A DNA stretch of 64,000 nt from Byssothecium circinans (lineage: Eukaryota; Ascomycota; Dothideomycetes; Pleosporales; Massarinaceae), in NCBI GenBank assembly GCA_010015675.1, contig ML976980.1, positions 693,378 to 757,377 on the forward strand, read 5' to 3'. Shown one piece after another: positions 1-11,200 of this stretch (its first letter is position 1; each line of letters opens with the position of its first letter). A model generated the notes under the pieces. The model had not been told where the DNA came from. It ran no database searches and worked only from the letters and a program-made list of their open reading frames with translations. The position numbers and the translations under genes were made by a program.

Positions 1-2284
1 ATTCAATAGCTGCAAGCGCAGCCTCGATTAAGCTCATATTGGTGGAGTTATATCGCGTTGAAATTGGGGTGCTGATTTTGCGGATCGTGCGTCGCGCCGT
101 CCCGTGCGTCGCGCCGTCAACCTCGGTATGGAGTCAACGACCAACGTACCGGTAACAGAAGAGAGAACGTGCACGATTTCGCGACTTAATTCTGAGTTGT
201 ACCTTCATCAATGACTGAAACCAACAAAAGCGCTCAGGGGTAATGACGGCACAGGAGCCTTGAACCCAGGTTCCGGGATCTCCAGTATCAGCTGCGGATT
301 TCCCGAGTTTGCGAGTGCACACTGCGCTGAAAACGAGTGTCACCTACTCCTTCCTCATCTTATTTAACAAAACTTCGGCGGTTCAAACTCTTCAACACTT
401 CGTTCATCTGCGCATGCGACCGGGACTTCCAAACCACGCGGGCATGAAGACGTTTTCGACTCCTACAAATCATACCCACCATATCTCTGAGCCGAAGCAC
501 GCCAACAACGGATCTTGAGGCTACGTGAACCCAGGTGCACTCTCAAGTATACATGGTGGTGTGACTTTCGACTCCTCACCCCCGAATAGAAGAAGATAGG
601 AAGAAATCGTGAACATCTAGTGAGTTCCATAACCCCCCCATGAGCCACTTAAAGATATTGGAACCATGAACCCGATTAGGAGCATGTAAGCTGAGTGCGC
701 GACGACTTCGGGTCCCCCGGAGTATATACAATTCGCGACGAGAAAATAGAACCTTGGAAGAGTCCACTACTGAGGTCACCTCGTCATCTGAATCTCTTGC
801 TCATCATATTTATTAGGAGTCAAGAAGTAAAAGCGAATGATACACATAGATCGAAAGTTGCTATGACTGGGAGACAACAGCGTGCAGAAACATTGGAAGG
901 CATCTTCCCAACCATCCTCTAGACCTCACGCGCTACAAGCGTCTGCCCCCCCCGAATCACATACCCATTTGCAGCACAATCCCACGCTCCAGCCGTACCT
1001 AGGCCAAACTTCCGGGACCTAGGACACCGGAATGACCGTGTATCTGAGACATGTCTCTCGCGCACACGTGGTGAGGGACCTCGACGCGCTACTAATGAGT
1101 ATCTATCCTACTACCACGTATCCGCTTGCGCGTAACCGCGCGCTCCAGCCGTACCCAGACCACGATCTCAGAATCAAGAACGCCGGAACGACCGTGTCCT
1201 CGAGCCATGCATGCCTCACTCGTACACGTGGTGGAGGACAAAGCAGCAAGCCCACCCAGTCCACAGAGTTTAGGGAACATCTCATGGTGCCAAAGCGATT
1301 TCCCGAACATGGCATAGACAAAGAAGAATTTTCGACTAGTCTGAGCAGATTGAGGCACGCACGTTGGAAATACACGAGAGAGTCCCATGCAACCCATTCC
1401 ACACTCAAAGACGATGTGGAACCGCGATGCCCGTACAGGACGACTTATGTACCCTCAGCCCGCGGCATTGATAGCGAGTACACAGATCGTACCTGGAACT
1501 GGTGTTACGATGCCACGAGGTTGCATCCGCATCGCAGACAGGTACGCTTAGTTAACCGCCTCCAGCGAGAGAGAAGTACCCAAGCGCCGTAGCAACATAC
1601 ATGCAGATCGCATACGCACGTCTGTGAAATCAAAAGCAGCAGCATTAATCAGCAGTAGGATCAAATCACGCACTGATTATGGGCAGACCTCCCTCCATGG
1701 AAGTCATCTAAGACACTGAAGTACCCCACATTGCGAGCGAGAGGTATTACAGTGGCAAAAGGCGCATGTATGTGTGGGAAGATATGTTTTGAAATCAGTG
1801 GGGAGCCTGTGAAGACTATTAAGTTTCGACTTCCCAGTATCTCATTAACATCCATGTCTAAGTATCCTTAGCTGCTGTGCCACTGCCTAGACTGCAAACG
1901 CCTCACGGGCACCGCATACTCAACCAAACATCACCGTATCGAAATCCACCCTCCGCCACCACGGCGCCGAGCCGAAACGATTCACCTACACCTCGGGTCA
2001 AGGACCGGTCTTCACGATCGCTATTTGCGGGACATGCTCGAGCACGCTGTGGAAGGAGAGCGACGCTGAGGGGTTGGAGGGACACGTTTGGTCCAGGCAG
2101 AGAGTTTGGGACTAGAGTATGCGAGATCCCCGCCCGATGGGGAGATCTTTGCGGGGTTTAGATCGAAATGGGTGGGGGCGGTGGAGGGTGTGAATCAGTT
2201 CGAAGGCACGAATGAGGTATCGTCGTAGAAGGAAGAGTCCTTCGTAATTGCGCGTCATGTAGAATAGTAAAGCCTGAATTAGTT
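1..2284. other. Gene-poor left end
   Basis: No reading frame here resembles a protein I recognise. The longest open frame (1032-1592, plus strand) is low-complexity and lies inside a decayed direct duplication, so I do not call it a gene. A 16-bp unit (CGTGCGTCGCGCCGTC) occurs twice in tandem near 87-118. The segment reads as non-coding or relic DNA upstream of the 3' end of the NSRP1-like gene. Confidence 0.5.
984..1245. repeat. Decayed tandem duplication, two units of about 155 bp
   Basis: Two blocks share ordered matches. CTCCAGCCGTACC occurs near 988 and 1143. CCGGAAYGACCGTGT occurs near 1028 and 1183. ACACGTGGTG occurs near 1063 and 1225. The matches lie in the same order and orientation with an offset of roughly 155-160 bp, and sequence between them has diverged. 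It looks like an old tandem duplication. No coding frame is preserved. Confidence 0.6.
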
Positions 2285-3496
2285 TTATTTCCCTTGAGCT
2301 GCCGCCTTTGCAGCCGCAGCTTCCCTTTTTCGTTGCAAGTACCGTTCTTTCGCACTGCTGATTTCACCTTCAGTTTTCCGGCTCTTGCTCGCGTGCTGTA
2401 ATTTGCTCTGCTGCTCGGCCTCTTCATCAGCCTTGCGTTTTGCGGCTTGCTCGATCTGCTCGGCTATCATCTGGGTATGCCTCGCTCGGATGTCTGCGCG
2501 CGCAGAATTGCGGCCTTGGAAAGCAGAGGATGGACCTGTGAGTTTTGTAGTGGTAGTGGGCGCCGTTGTTGTCTTCTTCGGTTTTGTGACAATATTCAGA
2601 CCGGCCGAAAGCAGCTGTCGCTTGTCCGCTACTTGACCCTCCTCGTTCAATATGATATGCTTGCCTTGCGCCTGCAGTTCGCGGGCGATCTCGGCTTCGG
2701 TCTTCTCTTTGGGCTCTTCTTCCAGCTTCACACCGCTCTTGGCCATCTCGGCGGCGGCTTCCATAGCCTCTTGATGCCTCTTTTCTTCCGCCATGAGCCT
2801 CTGCTTATGGAAACTTTGCATGCCAAATTTCCGTCTCTTCTCGTCTTCCGCTTCCTGTCTTCTTTTCTCCTCCTCTTCGGCCTTGCGAGTTTCTTCTTGC
2901 TGTGCCTTGTATGCCCCAGTCACAAACTTGTCCTTATCTGCGAACTCGTCCCCCTCCGCCTCTCGTTCGCGTTTCAATAGCTTATCCCGTGCGCGAATCT
3001 GGTCTTTCTTGCGTAGTTCTGCTGATTCGAACATGCTCTCCATGTACTTCGGTTTGCGCTGTTCGGCTTCTTCCTGCTCAGCAGCTTTCTTGGCCGCAGC
3101 CCGCGCGTGAATCGCTTCGTAAGCAGCGTCGTAGTCGTATATGTTCGCATCTACTTCGAGCGCTTCCTGTGCTCGCCGTTCCGCTTCTTGCGTGCTGGCA
3201 GAGTTCCCGAATGTCGTCGGGTCATCTTGCTTCACCAGTGGTTTGTGTGACGGCGGCGCGGTCGGCTTTGCTTTCGATTTCGGCGCAGGTTTTTCAGGTT
3301 TCGATGTGGAAGCGGTCAACGTGTCTTCGAAATTGAATTCACCGATTTCTTCTGCGTCAGCCGCTTTTGCCTTGCTCTTCGTGTCGTCCTCGCCATCATC
3401 AAATAGCGGCTTCTTCTTGCCTATCGCAGGCTTCGAAAGCTTTCCAGGTGTGGTGGCGGCTTTGTTCTTTACGTTTAGTCCGAATTTGAATGACAT
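2285..3496 (-). CDS. NSRP1-like nuclear speckle splicing regulatory protein (DUF2040 family)
   Basis: Predicted 403-residue intronless protein. I start it at the ATG at 3496 (MSFKFGLN), because that N-terminus matches the conserved MSFKFGL-type start of the family; an open frame upstream only adds unrelated sequence. Around residues 140-230 it carries the NSRP1 N-terminal domain signature: an acidic YDYDAAYEAI segment, then KPKYMESMFESAELRKKDQ, then EGDEFADKDKFVTGAYKAQ. This is followed by a long charged coiled coil rich in Glu, Lys and Arg. The family acts in the nucleus and is linked to alternative splicing in animals; a splicing role in this fungus is inferred. The C-terminus is Ala/Lys-rich. 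It is divergently transcribed from the NFKBIL1-like gene, 232 bp away, so the two probably share a promoter region. Confidence 0.85.
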   Translation of the reverse strand: MSFKFGLNVKNKAATTPGKLSKPAIGKKKPLFDDGEDDTKSKAKAADAEEIGEFNFEDTLTASTSKPEKPAPKSKAKPTAPPSHKPLVKQDDPTTFGNSASTQEAERRAQEALEVDANIYDYDAAYEAIHARAAAKKAAEQEEAEQRKPKYMESMFESAELRKKDQIRARDKLLKREREAEGDEFADKDKFVTGAYKAQQEETRKAEEEEKRRQEAEDEKRRKFGMQSFHKQRLMAEEKRHQEAMEAAAEMAKSGVKLEEEPKEKTEAEIARELQAQGKHIILNEEGQVADKRQLLSAGLNIVTKPKKTTTAPTTTTKLTGPSSAFQGRNSARADIRARHTQMIAEQIEQAAKRKADEEAEQQSKLQHASKSRKTEGEISSAKERYLQRKREAAAAKAAAQGK

Positions 3497-3728
3497 GGCG
3501 AGTGTGATGGAGTAGAGATGGAGAAACGCCGGTGTACGAGAGGTGCCTCTGTGCCAAGAACTACACGAGCCAATCACGTCAGCGCGCGTTCCGCAAAACC
3601 TCCGCGCCTTTGCCCACCACATGCCCGCCATCATTCACAACCACAATACATGCACAGATAAAACTATCACACAATCATACGACTCGCCTTCATGCACAGC
3701 TGCAAGGTCAAATATCCCGACTCACACC
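3497..3728. promoter_or_regulatory. Bidirectional promoter region
   Basis: This 232-bp interval separates two divergent start codons. It must hold both upstream regions unless they overlap the 5' UTRs. I see no clear TATA box, consistent with housekeeping genes. Confidence 0.45.
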
Positions 3729-4802
3729 ATGGAGGACCCGGGTAGCGACAAGAAAGCCAAGGATGTCTACAGCGACTCGAAGGCATCCAGATTCCAATTC
3801 AAATCAAAGAAGCGCTCAAAGCGACACCGCAGCAAAGATCGTGCTGAGGAATCGCACCAAAGCCGAACTTCTAGACGCCATAGTTCGCATGAAGAAGAAG
3901 AAGACCAACGTCGTCCCCGTGACTTGAAGCGAATACGAAAGCAGGCTTCATCTCACTACCACCGCACAACTGAGCGCAATGGAGAGTACCAAGACCCGGA
4001 GCGACGCTATCGGGAGTCTCTATATGATGGACTGGGTGAAAATACCCGAGTTATAGACTCCGAGGCTGTCTTTCGCGAGTCGCTCTTCGATGCCGTCGCC
4101 GATGACGAAGGCGCGAAGTACTGGGAGAGCGTCTACGGACAGCCAGTGCACATCTATTCCAACACATATCTTGGCCCAGATGGTAAGCCCAGGCGCATGA
4201 CCGACGAAGAGTATGCAGATTATGTTAGGACGAAGATGTGGGAGAAGAGCCATCAGCACATGCTTGAAGAGCGGGCCGCAAGGGAGAGGGCACGGCAAAA
4301 GAAGAAAGAAGGGCATCAGAGTCCAGAGCAGGATGCCGATGAGGCAGAAAATGAGACAGCAAGGGAGGCAGCAAAGGAGGCGTCCGAGAGGAAGAGGGTC
4401 CTGTGCGAGATGGAGGAAAGCTTGAAACGTGGCGAGGAACGAAAGAGGACCAAAGCAGCGGAAGCATCATGGGCTAGGTATCTCAGCAGGTGGGATGATC
4501 TCAAAAGCAACACAGCAACCAAGGATCCAGATCAAGATGCTCGACAAATCATCCCTTGGCCAGTCGCTTCGGGCAAAGCCCACGATGTCGAAAAGGACGA
4601 GATTGAGCGGTTTCTGCGAGCCTCTAGTGCGTGGAAAGATGATGCTGCTGCTCTTCTCAAGGTAGAGCGCGTGAGATGGCATCCCGACAAAATGCAACAG
4701 CGTTTTGGACAGCACATTGACGCCCAGACGACGAAATTAGTGACGGCCGTCTTTCAAGTGGTCGATCGCCTATGGAACGAGAAAAGTGCGCGTTGGATAT
4801 AG
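3729..4802 (+). CDS. NFKBIL1-like (IkBL) C-terminal domain protein, J-domain-like end
   Basis: Predicted 357-residue protein. The start at 3729 sits in a strong context (CACCATGG). The first 60 residues are basic and Ser/Arg-rich (KSKKRSKRHRSK), suggesting a nuclear or speckle location. The middle is acidic with a highly charged helix (about residues 180-260). The C-terminal block has the hallmark WHPDKMQQRFG followed by a helix ending near the stop, as in the NFKBIL1 family, where this region resembles part of a J domain (HPD) joined to an RS-type N-terminus. Animal homologues associate with the spliceosome. Ankyrin repeats of the animal protein are absent, as is usual in fungi. Function in mRNA processing is inferred from the family and from its divergent partner. 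Confidence 0.75.
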   Translation: MEDPGSDKKAKDVYSDSKASRFQFKSKKRSKRHRSKDRAEESHQSRTSRRHSSHEEEEDQRRPRDLKRIRKQASSHYHRTTERNGEYQDPERRYRESLYDGLGENTRVIDSEAVFRESLFDAVADDEGAKYWESVYGQPVHIYSNTYLGPDGKPRRMTDEEYADYVRTKMWEKSHQHMLEERAARERARQKKKEGHQSPEQDADEAENETAREAAKEASERKRVLCEMEESLKRGEERKRTKAAEASWARYLSRWDDLKSNTATKDPDQDARQIIPWPVASGKAHDVEKDEIERFLRASSAWKDDAAALLKVERVRWHPDKMQQRFGQHIDAQTTKLVTAVFQVVDRLWNEKSARWI

Positions 4803-5920
4803 TCACCTCATCACGTTATTGTTCTGTCTTGCGCCATTCAGCTCCTATAGCCACCGGGTGGTCCTGCAATTCATCGATATCACAGCCAAGAACCTTTCGA
4901 TGCCGTCCATGTCTTTGGCTGCTCAGTATTAACCTGTCGTGGTACGTGGCATCGAGAAATCACGATACTGGCAGCATACTAACATTGGTTGGGAACATGT
5001 TGTGCGCAAACCTTCACCATACTCCAGTCCTATTGTGTGCTCGCCTACCCCCATGCTACCCTTGTCATTAATCTAGTACCTACGCACTACGATGCGCGTG
5101 CGCTTGACTTGCCCAGAACTTATAAGGCTTGCAATCCGGCTAAATATGTAGCTGGGCTCTTTGACAGAAGGCTTTTCCAAACACTGGCGCTGAAACAATG
5201 CGCGGAGACCTCTGTAAGCAATGCACAGCCGAGTCATCCCATATTCGATCATATGAAGCCAAGATAATCACAGCATCTTGCACGAAAGCTCTGACGAATG
5301 GAAATATCGATCGATCTCCTGAGCGCCTTTGCCATTTTTGCCACGACGTTCGAACGCGTGAGGTGGTGAGGACCCACGTCGCTTTTATCAAGGGCGGTAC
5401 TGATCATTTTGGGATGTTTCGAACGAAGCCCATCCCGGTCGATGTTTCTATGCACCGAAAACTGGGCCCCACCTCGGCTGGCACGGTATTCTACTAAGTC
5501 TATATTAGGAAGCAACAAAAAGTAATTCATCCCTCCCCTACAACGGGTACGATTCTTAGAATTGCAAAGCATTGACACGAGGCTCTGCGCTTGAGATCCC
5601 ATGGGCGTAAAATAGCCGGCGGCTTCTTGCAGTGTGGGGAATCTGGGGTACTTCAATATGGGAGCCGGCATGCCGTACCATAATAAACCCTACCAATTTA
5701 CCGGCAAATATACGCCGCTTCCAATCCCCGAAAATCATGGATCCATGGCCAATTCAGAAGCCTCCTCTCGACCGGGCGGTATACGTGGCTTGGCGTGCAG
5801 GGGAGTATTAAATGCTGATATCAATGTCAAACTCTAGTCATGAGGGTATATAAGTATTCTGAATTCCTCGTTAAGTTTGATCACCACCGAACACCAAAAC
5901 TTCAGACTATCACCGCAAAC
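4803..5920 (+). promoter_or_regulatory. Upstream region of the GH11 xylanase gene
   Basis: About 1.1 kb without a gene. A TATATAAG box lies at 5847-5854, about 70 bp before the ATG. Two CreA-type SYGGRG motifs (GTGGGG at 5634 and CTGGGG at 5643) stand close together, the arrangement favoured for carbon-catabolite repression. A GGCTAAA motif, the XlnR consensus, is at 5138, though it is distant. Motif matches are seen in sequence; regulation by CreA and XlnR is inference. Confidence 0.5.
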
Positions 5921-6648
5921 ATGGTCGCACTCTCCTCGGTTCTCCTCGCCCTCGGCGGCGCTGCGTCTGTTGTCGCCAACCCAATCAACATGACCTCGAA
6001 CGCGCTTAACCTCATCACCCGCGCTACATCCCCCGGAACCGGTACCCACAACGGTTTCTTCTACTCTTTCTGGACTGATGGCAAGGGATCCGTGACCTAC
6101 AACAACGAGGTACAGATTTCTGACTCTCCGTTCCCAATATTCCTTCTAACAGCAAACAGGATGGTGGCAAGTACTCCGTCTCCTGGAGCAACGTCAACAA
6201 CTTCGTCGCCGGCAAAGGATGGAACCCCGGATCTGGCCGCGTCGTCACCTACTCGGGAACCTGGAACGCCGCCAACGTCAACTCATACGTTGCGCTCTAC
6301 GGCTGGACCAAGAACCCGCTCATCGAGTACTACATTGTCGAAGCGTATGGCTCGTACAACCCTGCTTCCGCAGCGAGCAGGAAGGGTACCATTACCGTCG
6401 ACGGCGGAACCTACGATATCCTTCAGACGACGCGGACTAACCAGCCGTCGATCGAGGGTACGAGCACGTTCCAGCAGTTCTGGAGCGTGAGGCAGTCGAA
6501 GCGTATTGGTGGGACGATTAATACTCAGGCGCATTTCGATGCTTGGGCCAAGTATGGGCAGAAGCTGGGGTCGCATAATTATCAGATTCTTGCTACTGAG
6601 GGGTATCAGAGCAGTGGGTCTGCTAGTATCACTGTGCAGGGCCCTTGA
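5921..6648 (+). CDS. Secreted GH11 endo-1,4-beta-xylanase
   Basis: Two exons, 5921-6109 and 6160-6648, split by a 50-nt intron (GTACAG...AACAG), give 225 residues. A signal peptide (hydrophobic residues 3-18, cleavage probably near VVA-NP) is followed by a short propeptide and a single GH11 beta-jelly-roll domain. Recognisable blocks are [26 protein letters not shown] and [17 protein letters not shown], with the predicted nucleophile Glu119 in the last. The predicted acid/base Glu210 lies in [11 protein letters not shown] near the C-terminus. The enzyme hydrolyses internal beta-1,4-xylosidic bonds of plant xylan outside the cell. There is no carbohydrate-binding module or linker, the commonest small GH11 layout. 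A strong TATA box and possible CreA sites lie upstream. Confidence 0.95.
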
Positions 6649-7498
6649 ATGGGGAACGCTGGGGAGAGAGTGAAAGGTTGATGCGGGTTGTTCGAGCGAC
6701 GAGTTGGATATCGCGACTTTATTGTTTGTATATATGTTAGCAATGTGCAGCTGCTGTTGATGCCAGAGACTCTATCTGCGATAGTAATGTCTGAGTGACT
6801 ACTGCATTGTCTGCATTTCAATTTGGAGAGAGGAGGTCCCCAGCTGACAAGTGGTGATCCTTTCATATACGCGAGTAAGGGCAGATAGCCTACTACAGCA
6901 AGATATCACTGGATTATGACTCGTATCTACTAAATATACGTCGTTTTCATCACCAACTTTCGAAAGGAATTTGCCGGGATGGAGAGCACCAGGACGAAGT
7001 CATACTATCCCACAATCGCAAAAGCGGAGATAATAGAGAATAACCTCGTCCCTTACACATGCGTTTTCATTAAACACAAAGCTTTTACTCCGTCTCAGTA
7101 TATCCAAAATGGCCTCATGTTCGTGGGTAGAGCATATCGCCAAGATAATCAATTGACATGTTCAGTGCATGTCTGGTGGGTATACATATGTCACGTGACT
7201 TACAGAAGCCTTCGCAAGCTTCGTATTCATACCGAGGTGCGTTGCCCTATAAATCCGGCTTAATTCCTACTGCACTCTCTTTACACAATTCGTGTTGACA
7301 GCGAAGCCTCAAAATCGGACCAAATGCGGCTAAATCGCGCGGGCTCCTAAGGTTTGCGCCGCAACTCATCCCTTCCTCACGATTCTTCGCATCTCACCTC
7401 CGCTCGTACCGCCTCCGCTCGTACCACATCCACTTCCCTAGTCCGCCTGTTGCCCTGTCTTAGGTCCATAACACGTTCTTTACCCCATCTTCCACATT
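6649..7498. other. Intergenic, xylanase 3' region and kinase promoter
   Basis: No gene seen. A TATAAAT box at 7248-7254 lies about 245 bp before the kinase ATG and could serve it if the 5' UTR is long. The stretch 7380-7450 is pyrimidine-rich with repeated CCGCTCGTACC. Confidence 0.4.
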
Positions 7499-8263
7499 AT
7501 GCCAATAACTACGCCGCCAAAGCGAGAGCTGCTCATGGTGGGCATGAGCGCCAAAACGTACCGCATCGGAAATACCGTCAGGAAGGAATGTCATGTGCTC
7601 GTTGATGATATTGGCATCACAGAGCAGAACATGGAGGCATGCAAAAATGAGGCCGACATCTATCTTATCCTGGGCAGCCACCCCCTCATCGCCAAATGCT
7701 TGTCAATGGGTGCTGAAAAGGAATTTATTGAGCTCGAGTACTATCCCAACGGCAACCTTAAGGAATATGTCCAGAGGAATCGCACAAGCATCACAGAAAC
7801 GGATCTGAAGCGTTGGGCCTATCAAATGGTTGGAAGTGTTGCATATATCCATTCGAAGGGAGTCAGGCATTCTGATTTCAGGCTCGACCAGTGGCTGGTA
7901 GATGCAGACCTTAACGTCCGGCTTACTGACTTCAACGCCTCGGGATTTGACGACCAGCCAGACCTCGGATTGAAAGGGAAACCGGCACAGGGACTTGAGA
8001 TTTCAAGCCATTTCCTCCCTCGAGATCCGGAGGCGGATAACACGGTGGAGTCAGACTTATTCGCACTGGGTTCTACACTCTATGAACTTCTAGCTGGTCA
8101 ACGCCCTTACAATGGCCTGAACGACGACTCTATCGAGACATGCTTTCGAATAGGAAAGTTTCCGAACACAGACGGGCTGCTGCTTGGGGATATTATTATT
8201 GGCTGTTGGGAAAGGAAATTTTCTTCTGCGAAAGACATCCTCAATTACGGCAAGAATGTCTAA
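7499..8263 (+). CDS. Small degenerate protein kinase-like protein
   Basis: Single-exon, 254 residues, covering little more than a kinase fold. The N-lobe has a possible ATP lysine (Lys29) and an alpha-C glutamate (Glu51). The C-lobe motifs are altered: the catalytic loop reads HSDFRLDQ, with Asp126 kept but the HRD arginine replaced by Ser and the metal-binding Asn replaced by Gln131. The DFG motif reads DFN (144-146). The DLFALGSTLYELLAG helix (186-200) is intact. Expanded families of such short divergent kinases occur in Pezizomycotina. It could be a pseudokinase or a weakly active kinase; the substrate is unknown. The ATG at 7499 is the first in frame, and Met12 or Met15 are alternatives. 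A long gene-free region follows. Confidence 0.75.
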   Translation: MPITTPPKRELLMVGMSAKTYRIGNTVRKECHVLVDDIGITEQNMEACKNEADIYLILGSHPLIAKCLSMGAEKEFIELEYYPNGNLKEYVQRNRTSITETDLKRWAYQMVGSVAYIHSKGVRHSDFRLDQWLVDADLNVRLTDFNASGFDDQPDLGLKGKPAQGLEISSHFLPRDPEADNTVESDLFALGSTLYELLAGQRPYNGLNDDSIETCFRIGKFPNTDGLLLGDIIIGCWERKFSSAKDILNYGKNV

Positions 8264-11200
8264 CCCTAGTCTAGTCAAATAAATTGACGTGGAGTTCAAG
8301 TGTGTCGTTATCATAAAAAGCGTTCCAGCACACAACAATACCGGTATTCGTTTTCTCTTTTTCAACTTCCGTTACATACAGCTTTTGTGCTAAAGTTATT
8401 ATGTGCAAGGTCACTGTACAGAACGAATTAAATAGAAACAAGAGAGTACTGATGCACCTTTTAAATCATATGAAAGGCTTTTTACCCCTTATTGACTATA
8501 CTCAGTATCATTCCCATATAATTATTATTATAACGCCCAGTTTTCTACCCAAAACGCATTGAATCCCTGCGGTACACCTTTTGGCGAAACTGACATATGA
8601 AACGCGGATTGGGTTTTTCAGTGCCTAGGTAGACACGAAGCTGAAGCTGAAGCTGCTGTAATGTGAGAAGTAAAGGTGCGTGTGGAAGTGGGTTTTTATA
8701 CTAGTTTCCACTCTAAGGGGAGAAAAGGAAAACGTGGGTTTACACGTTAAACGCCATTCGACCTTTGAGTAAGAGCATAAGTATAATATCCCGACTTTGA
8801 AAATATGGCTGAACGGGATAATGCTCGTCATTATCATTCACTCGCCTCATACATAAGAGCCAAGGGCGGTTTTGTCGTCATAGATCAGACTGAAATGATC
8901 AATATTTTGCTTACAGCTTTTAGGAAACTTACATTAAGTCTATTAGTATCTTGATTCGTTCCATGTTACTAGTGATGCTTCTTTCTGCCATAACAAGGAG
9001 AAGTATGAGCTGATAGAAGATCAGAGCCCGCATATATGAATGACCACCTTCCACTTATACACCACTCTCCACACTCTTCTCACAACCATAACAGATCTAA
9101 AAGAATAGATGATTACCATCAATGGCCTTGAAAAGCACGACTACAAAGCTCATAGCGCTCTGTTCTCGAAGAACGCGAGACAGATTTACACTTACAATAA
9201 CATGAACAGTCAATTCGCTGCGAGTTGACTGTTCCCCATCATCATAAGAGAGAGAGTTGATGATACCCTTTATCACCCCAACTTACGCACACTTTACCAT
9301 CCGTGCATTATCTTTGTCGTCGAGGTTATGTGATTTCCACGTATATAAACACCTCTCCCAACAGCTTCCTTGAAACACAGCACCGCCGAAATCCGGGGGA
9401 TTAAAACAATGAGCCTCGTCTTTCATGTTTAAAATCCACATTCTTATATGCGATGTGGTATCGTGGAGGGCGTGGATACAACTCACTGGAAATAGGAAGT
9501 ACATGGGAAGGTGGGCAAAACATACTTCAGCTAAGGTTGCCGACATCTTGGACACTAGTGCGCGTCATCACCGTCCAATACAACAACCTCTCCTTAATCT
9601 AAATCTTCAAGAGCTTTCCTAAGGCCTCCTCATATTGTATCCTTTCCAGATCTTTTAGTTCCTTCCCCACCCATACATCGAAAAGTCTAGGGGTTTTCGC
9701 CCAATGCGGCTCGCAGAGCGTGCAAGAGATCAAGGAGTTTGGCACCTCGATTTAAATTATATCCACGCTTCCACCTTCCTATCTATATTACTAAGCATCA
9801 TCTATTCCTCTTTGCGTTTAGCTGCATGCTAGATAAGAAGCAGTGTGTATAAAAGTTCCTCTTCGGCTTCAAACTCTTTCTCCTCACACATTTCCTCTCC
9901 GTGGAAAAAAGCACTTTGAAAGGTAAAGTCCGGTATTCTCATGGTTTGCCGCCCTTTTCCCGCTCTCTTGATGTCTTTCCAAACTCAAACTCATAAGGCG
10001 CATAAGAAGGCACAAAGTTTGATGGTGCTCACCATCAGCATCATCTCCATTGCAGCACGCAAAGGCAACACTCCACCTCAGCTTTCGCGGTCTTCCTACT
10101 TTATTAGAGAGACGATATTACAGTGTGGAAGATAAACCTCCACTCCCGGAAAGATTCCTCTCCATGTGGTGTTGCGTGAGATAATTTTTGAAGCTTTCCA
10201 TATGTTTCCATGGAGAGTGGGTTTCGATCGATGGTGTGAAAGCGAATAGTGTGAAGATTCAAAGTCTCGAGGACTGAGAGGGTATTTATACTTTGACATT
10301 CGTGCCCTAGCACCCAAAAGAGATTCCACGTATACTTAGCTTCAACATTGGAGACAAGTATACGAAGACAGATGTGGAGCTGGAGGTAGAGATAATGATC
10401 GCACGATGGCGGCGAGATACATATGTAAAATATTGCGTTAGGGGCTCTATTTCTCTTCCCATTACACAGCAGCGCGAGAGCAAGGGCGAGACTCTAGATA
10501 TGAAAACCTTAGACACTGTCACCGTATAGGTGGAGTACTAATAAAAAATCAAGGAAAAGAAAACAAATATTAAGGTCAAAGTCAAGAATGCAGATGAGTG
10601 TTTAGAGTCTCGCACCTTATCAAATCCCAGTACCAACAGCCATATTGCCCAAACACCGCCTTATCTTGACGACAGTGGTGATGAGCACCACAATTCCACA
10701 GAAAGATCAAGCTACGTTATACATGCAAACCACCCACTTCTCCCTAGACAGCCCTCTTGATGTATATTATCATGTGCCTGTATTATACCTAGTTATCAAA
10801 ATAACCGAAAGGGCGGAGTTTGTACCACCACCTTACCCACCACCCCTCATTCCATCATTCCATCCATTCCATCCATTCTATCCAAAAGACTTAGTGATAC
10901 CCTTACTTCTATCCAAAAAATCGACCCAATCTAACCAACCATACGCCTCAAACAAACACTGTCATGCCACGAAGACCGAGGCTGTAACGCAATGTAATTT
11001 ACATTTACTGTATATAAACCCCTCCCCTCCCACACACATTCCCAGTTCCCACACAGCACAGCACCTCGGCCTCAGACCGCAGACCTGTACGGCACTAAAA
11101 CTACCGGCCAGACATTCACATGTTGGGAAGCAGTTTGCTTTCTTTGCGCTTTCCATACCAATCTCTACTGTTGATCGAGAACCGGTACTTGCGAATTGCA

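Noticed and set aside
1032..1592. 186-codon open frame
   Set aside because: It lies in a decayed duplication, has no recognisable motif, and opposite-strand frames are open over the same stretch, so it is likely chance in GC-rich DNA.
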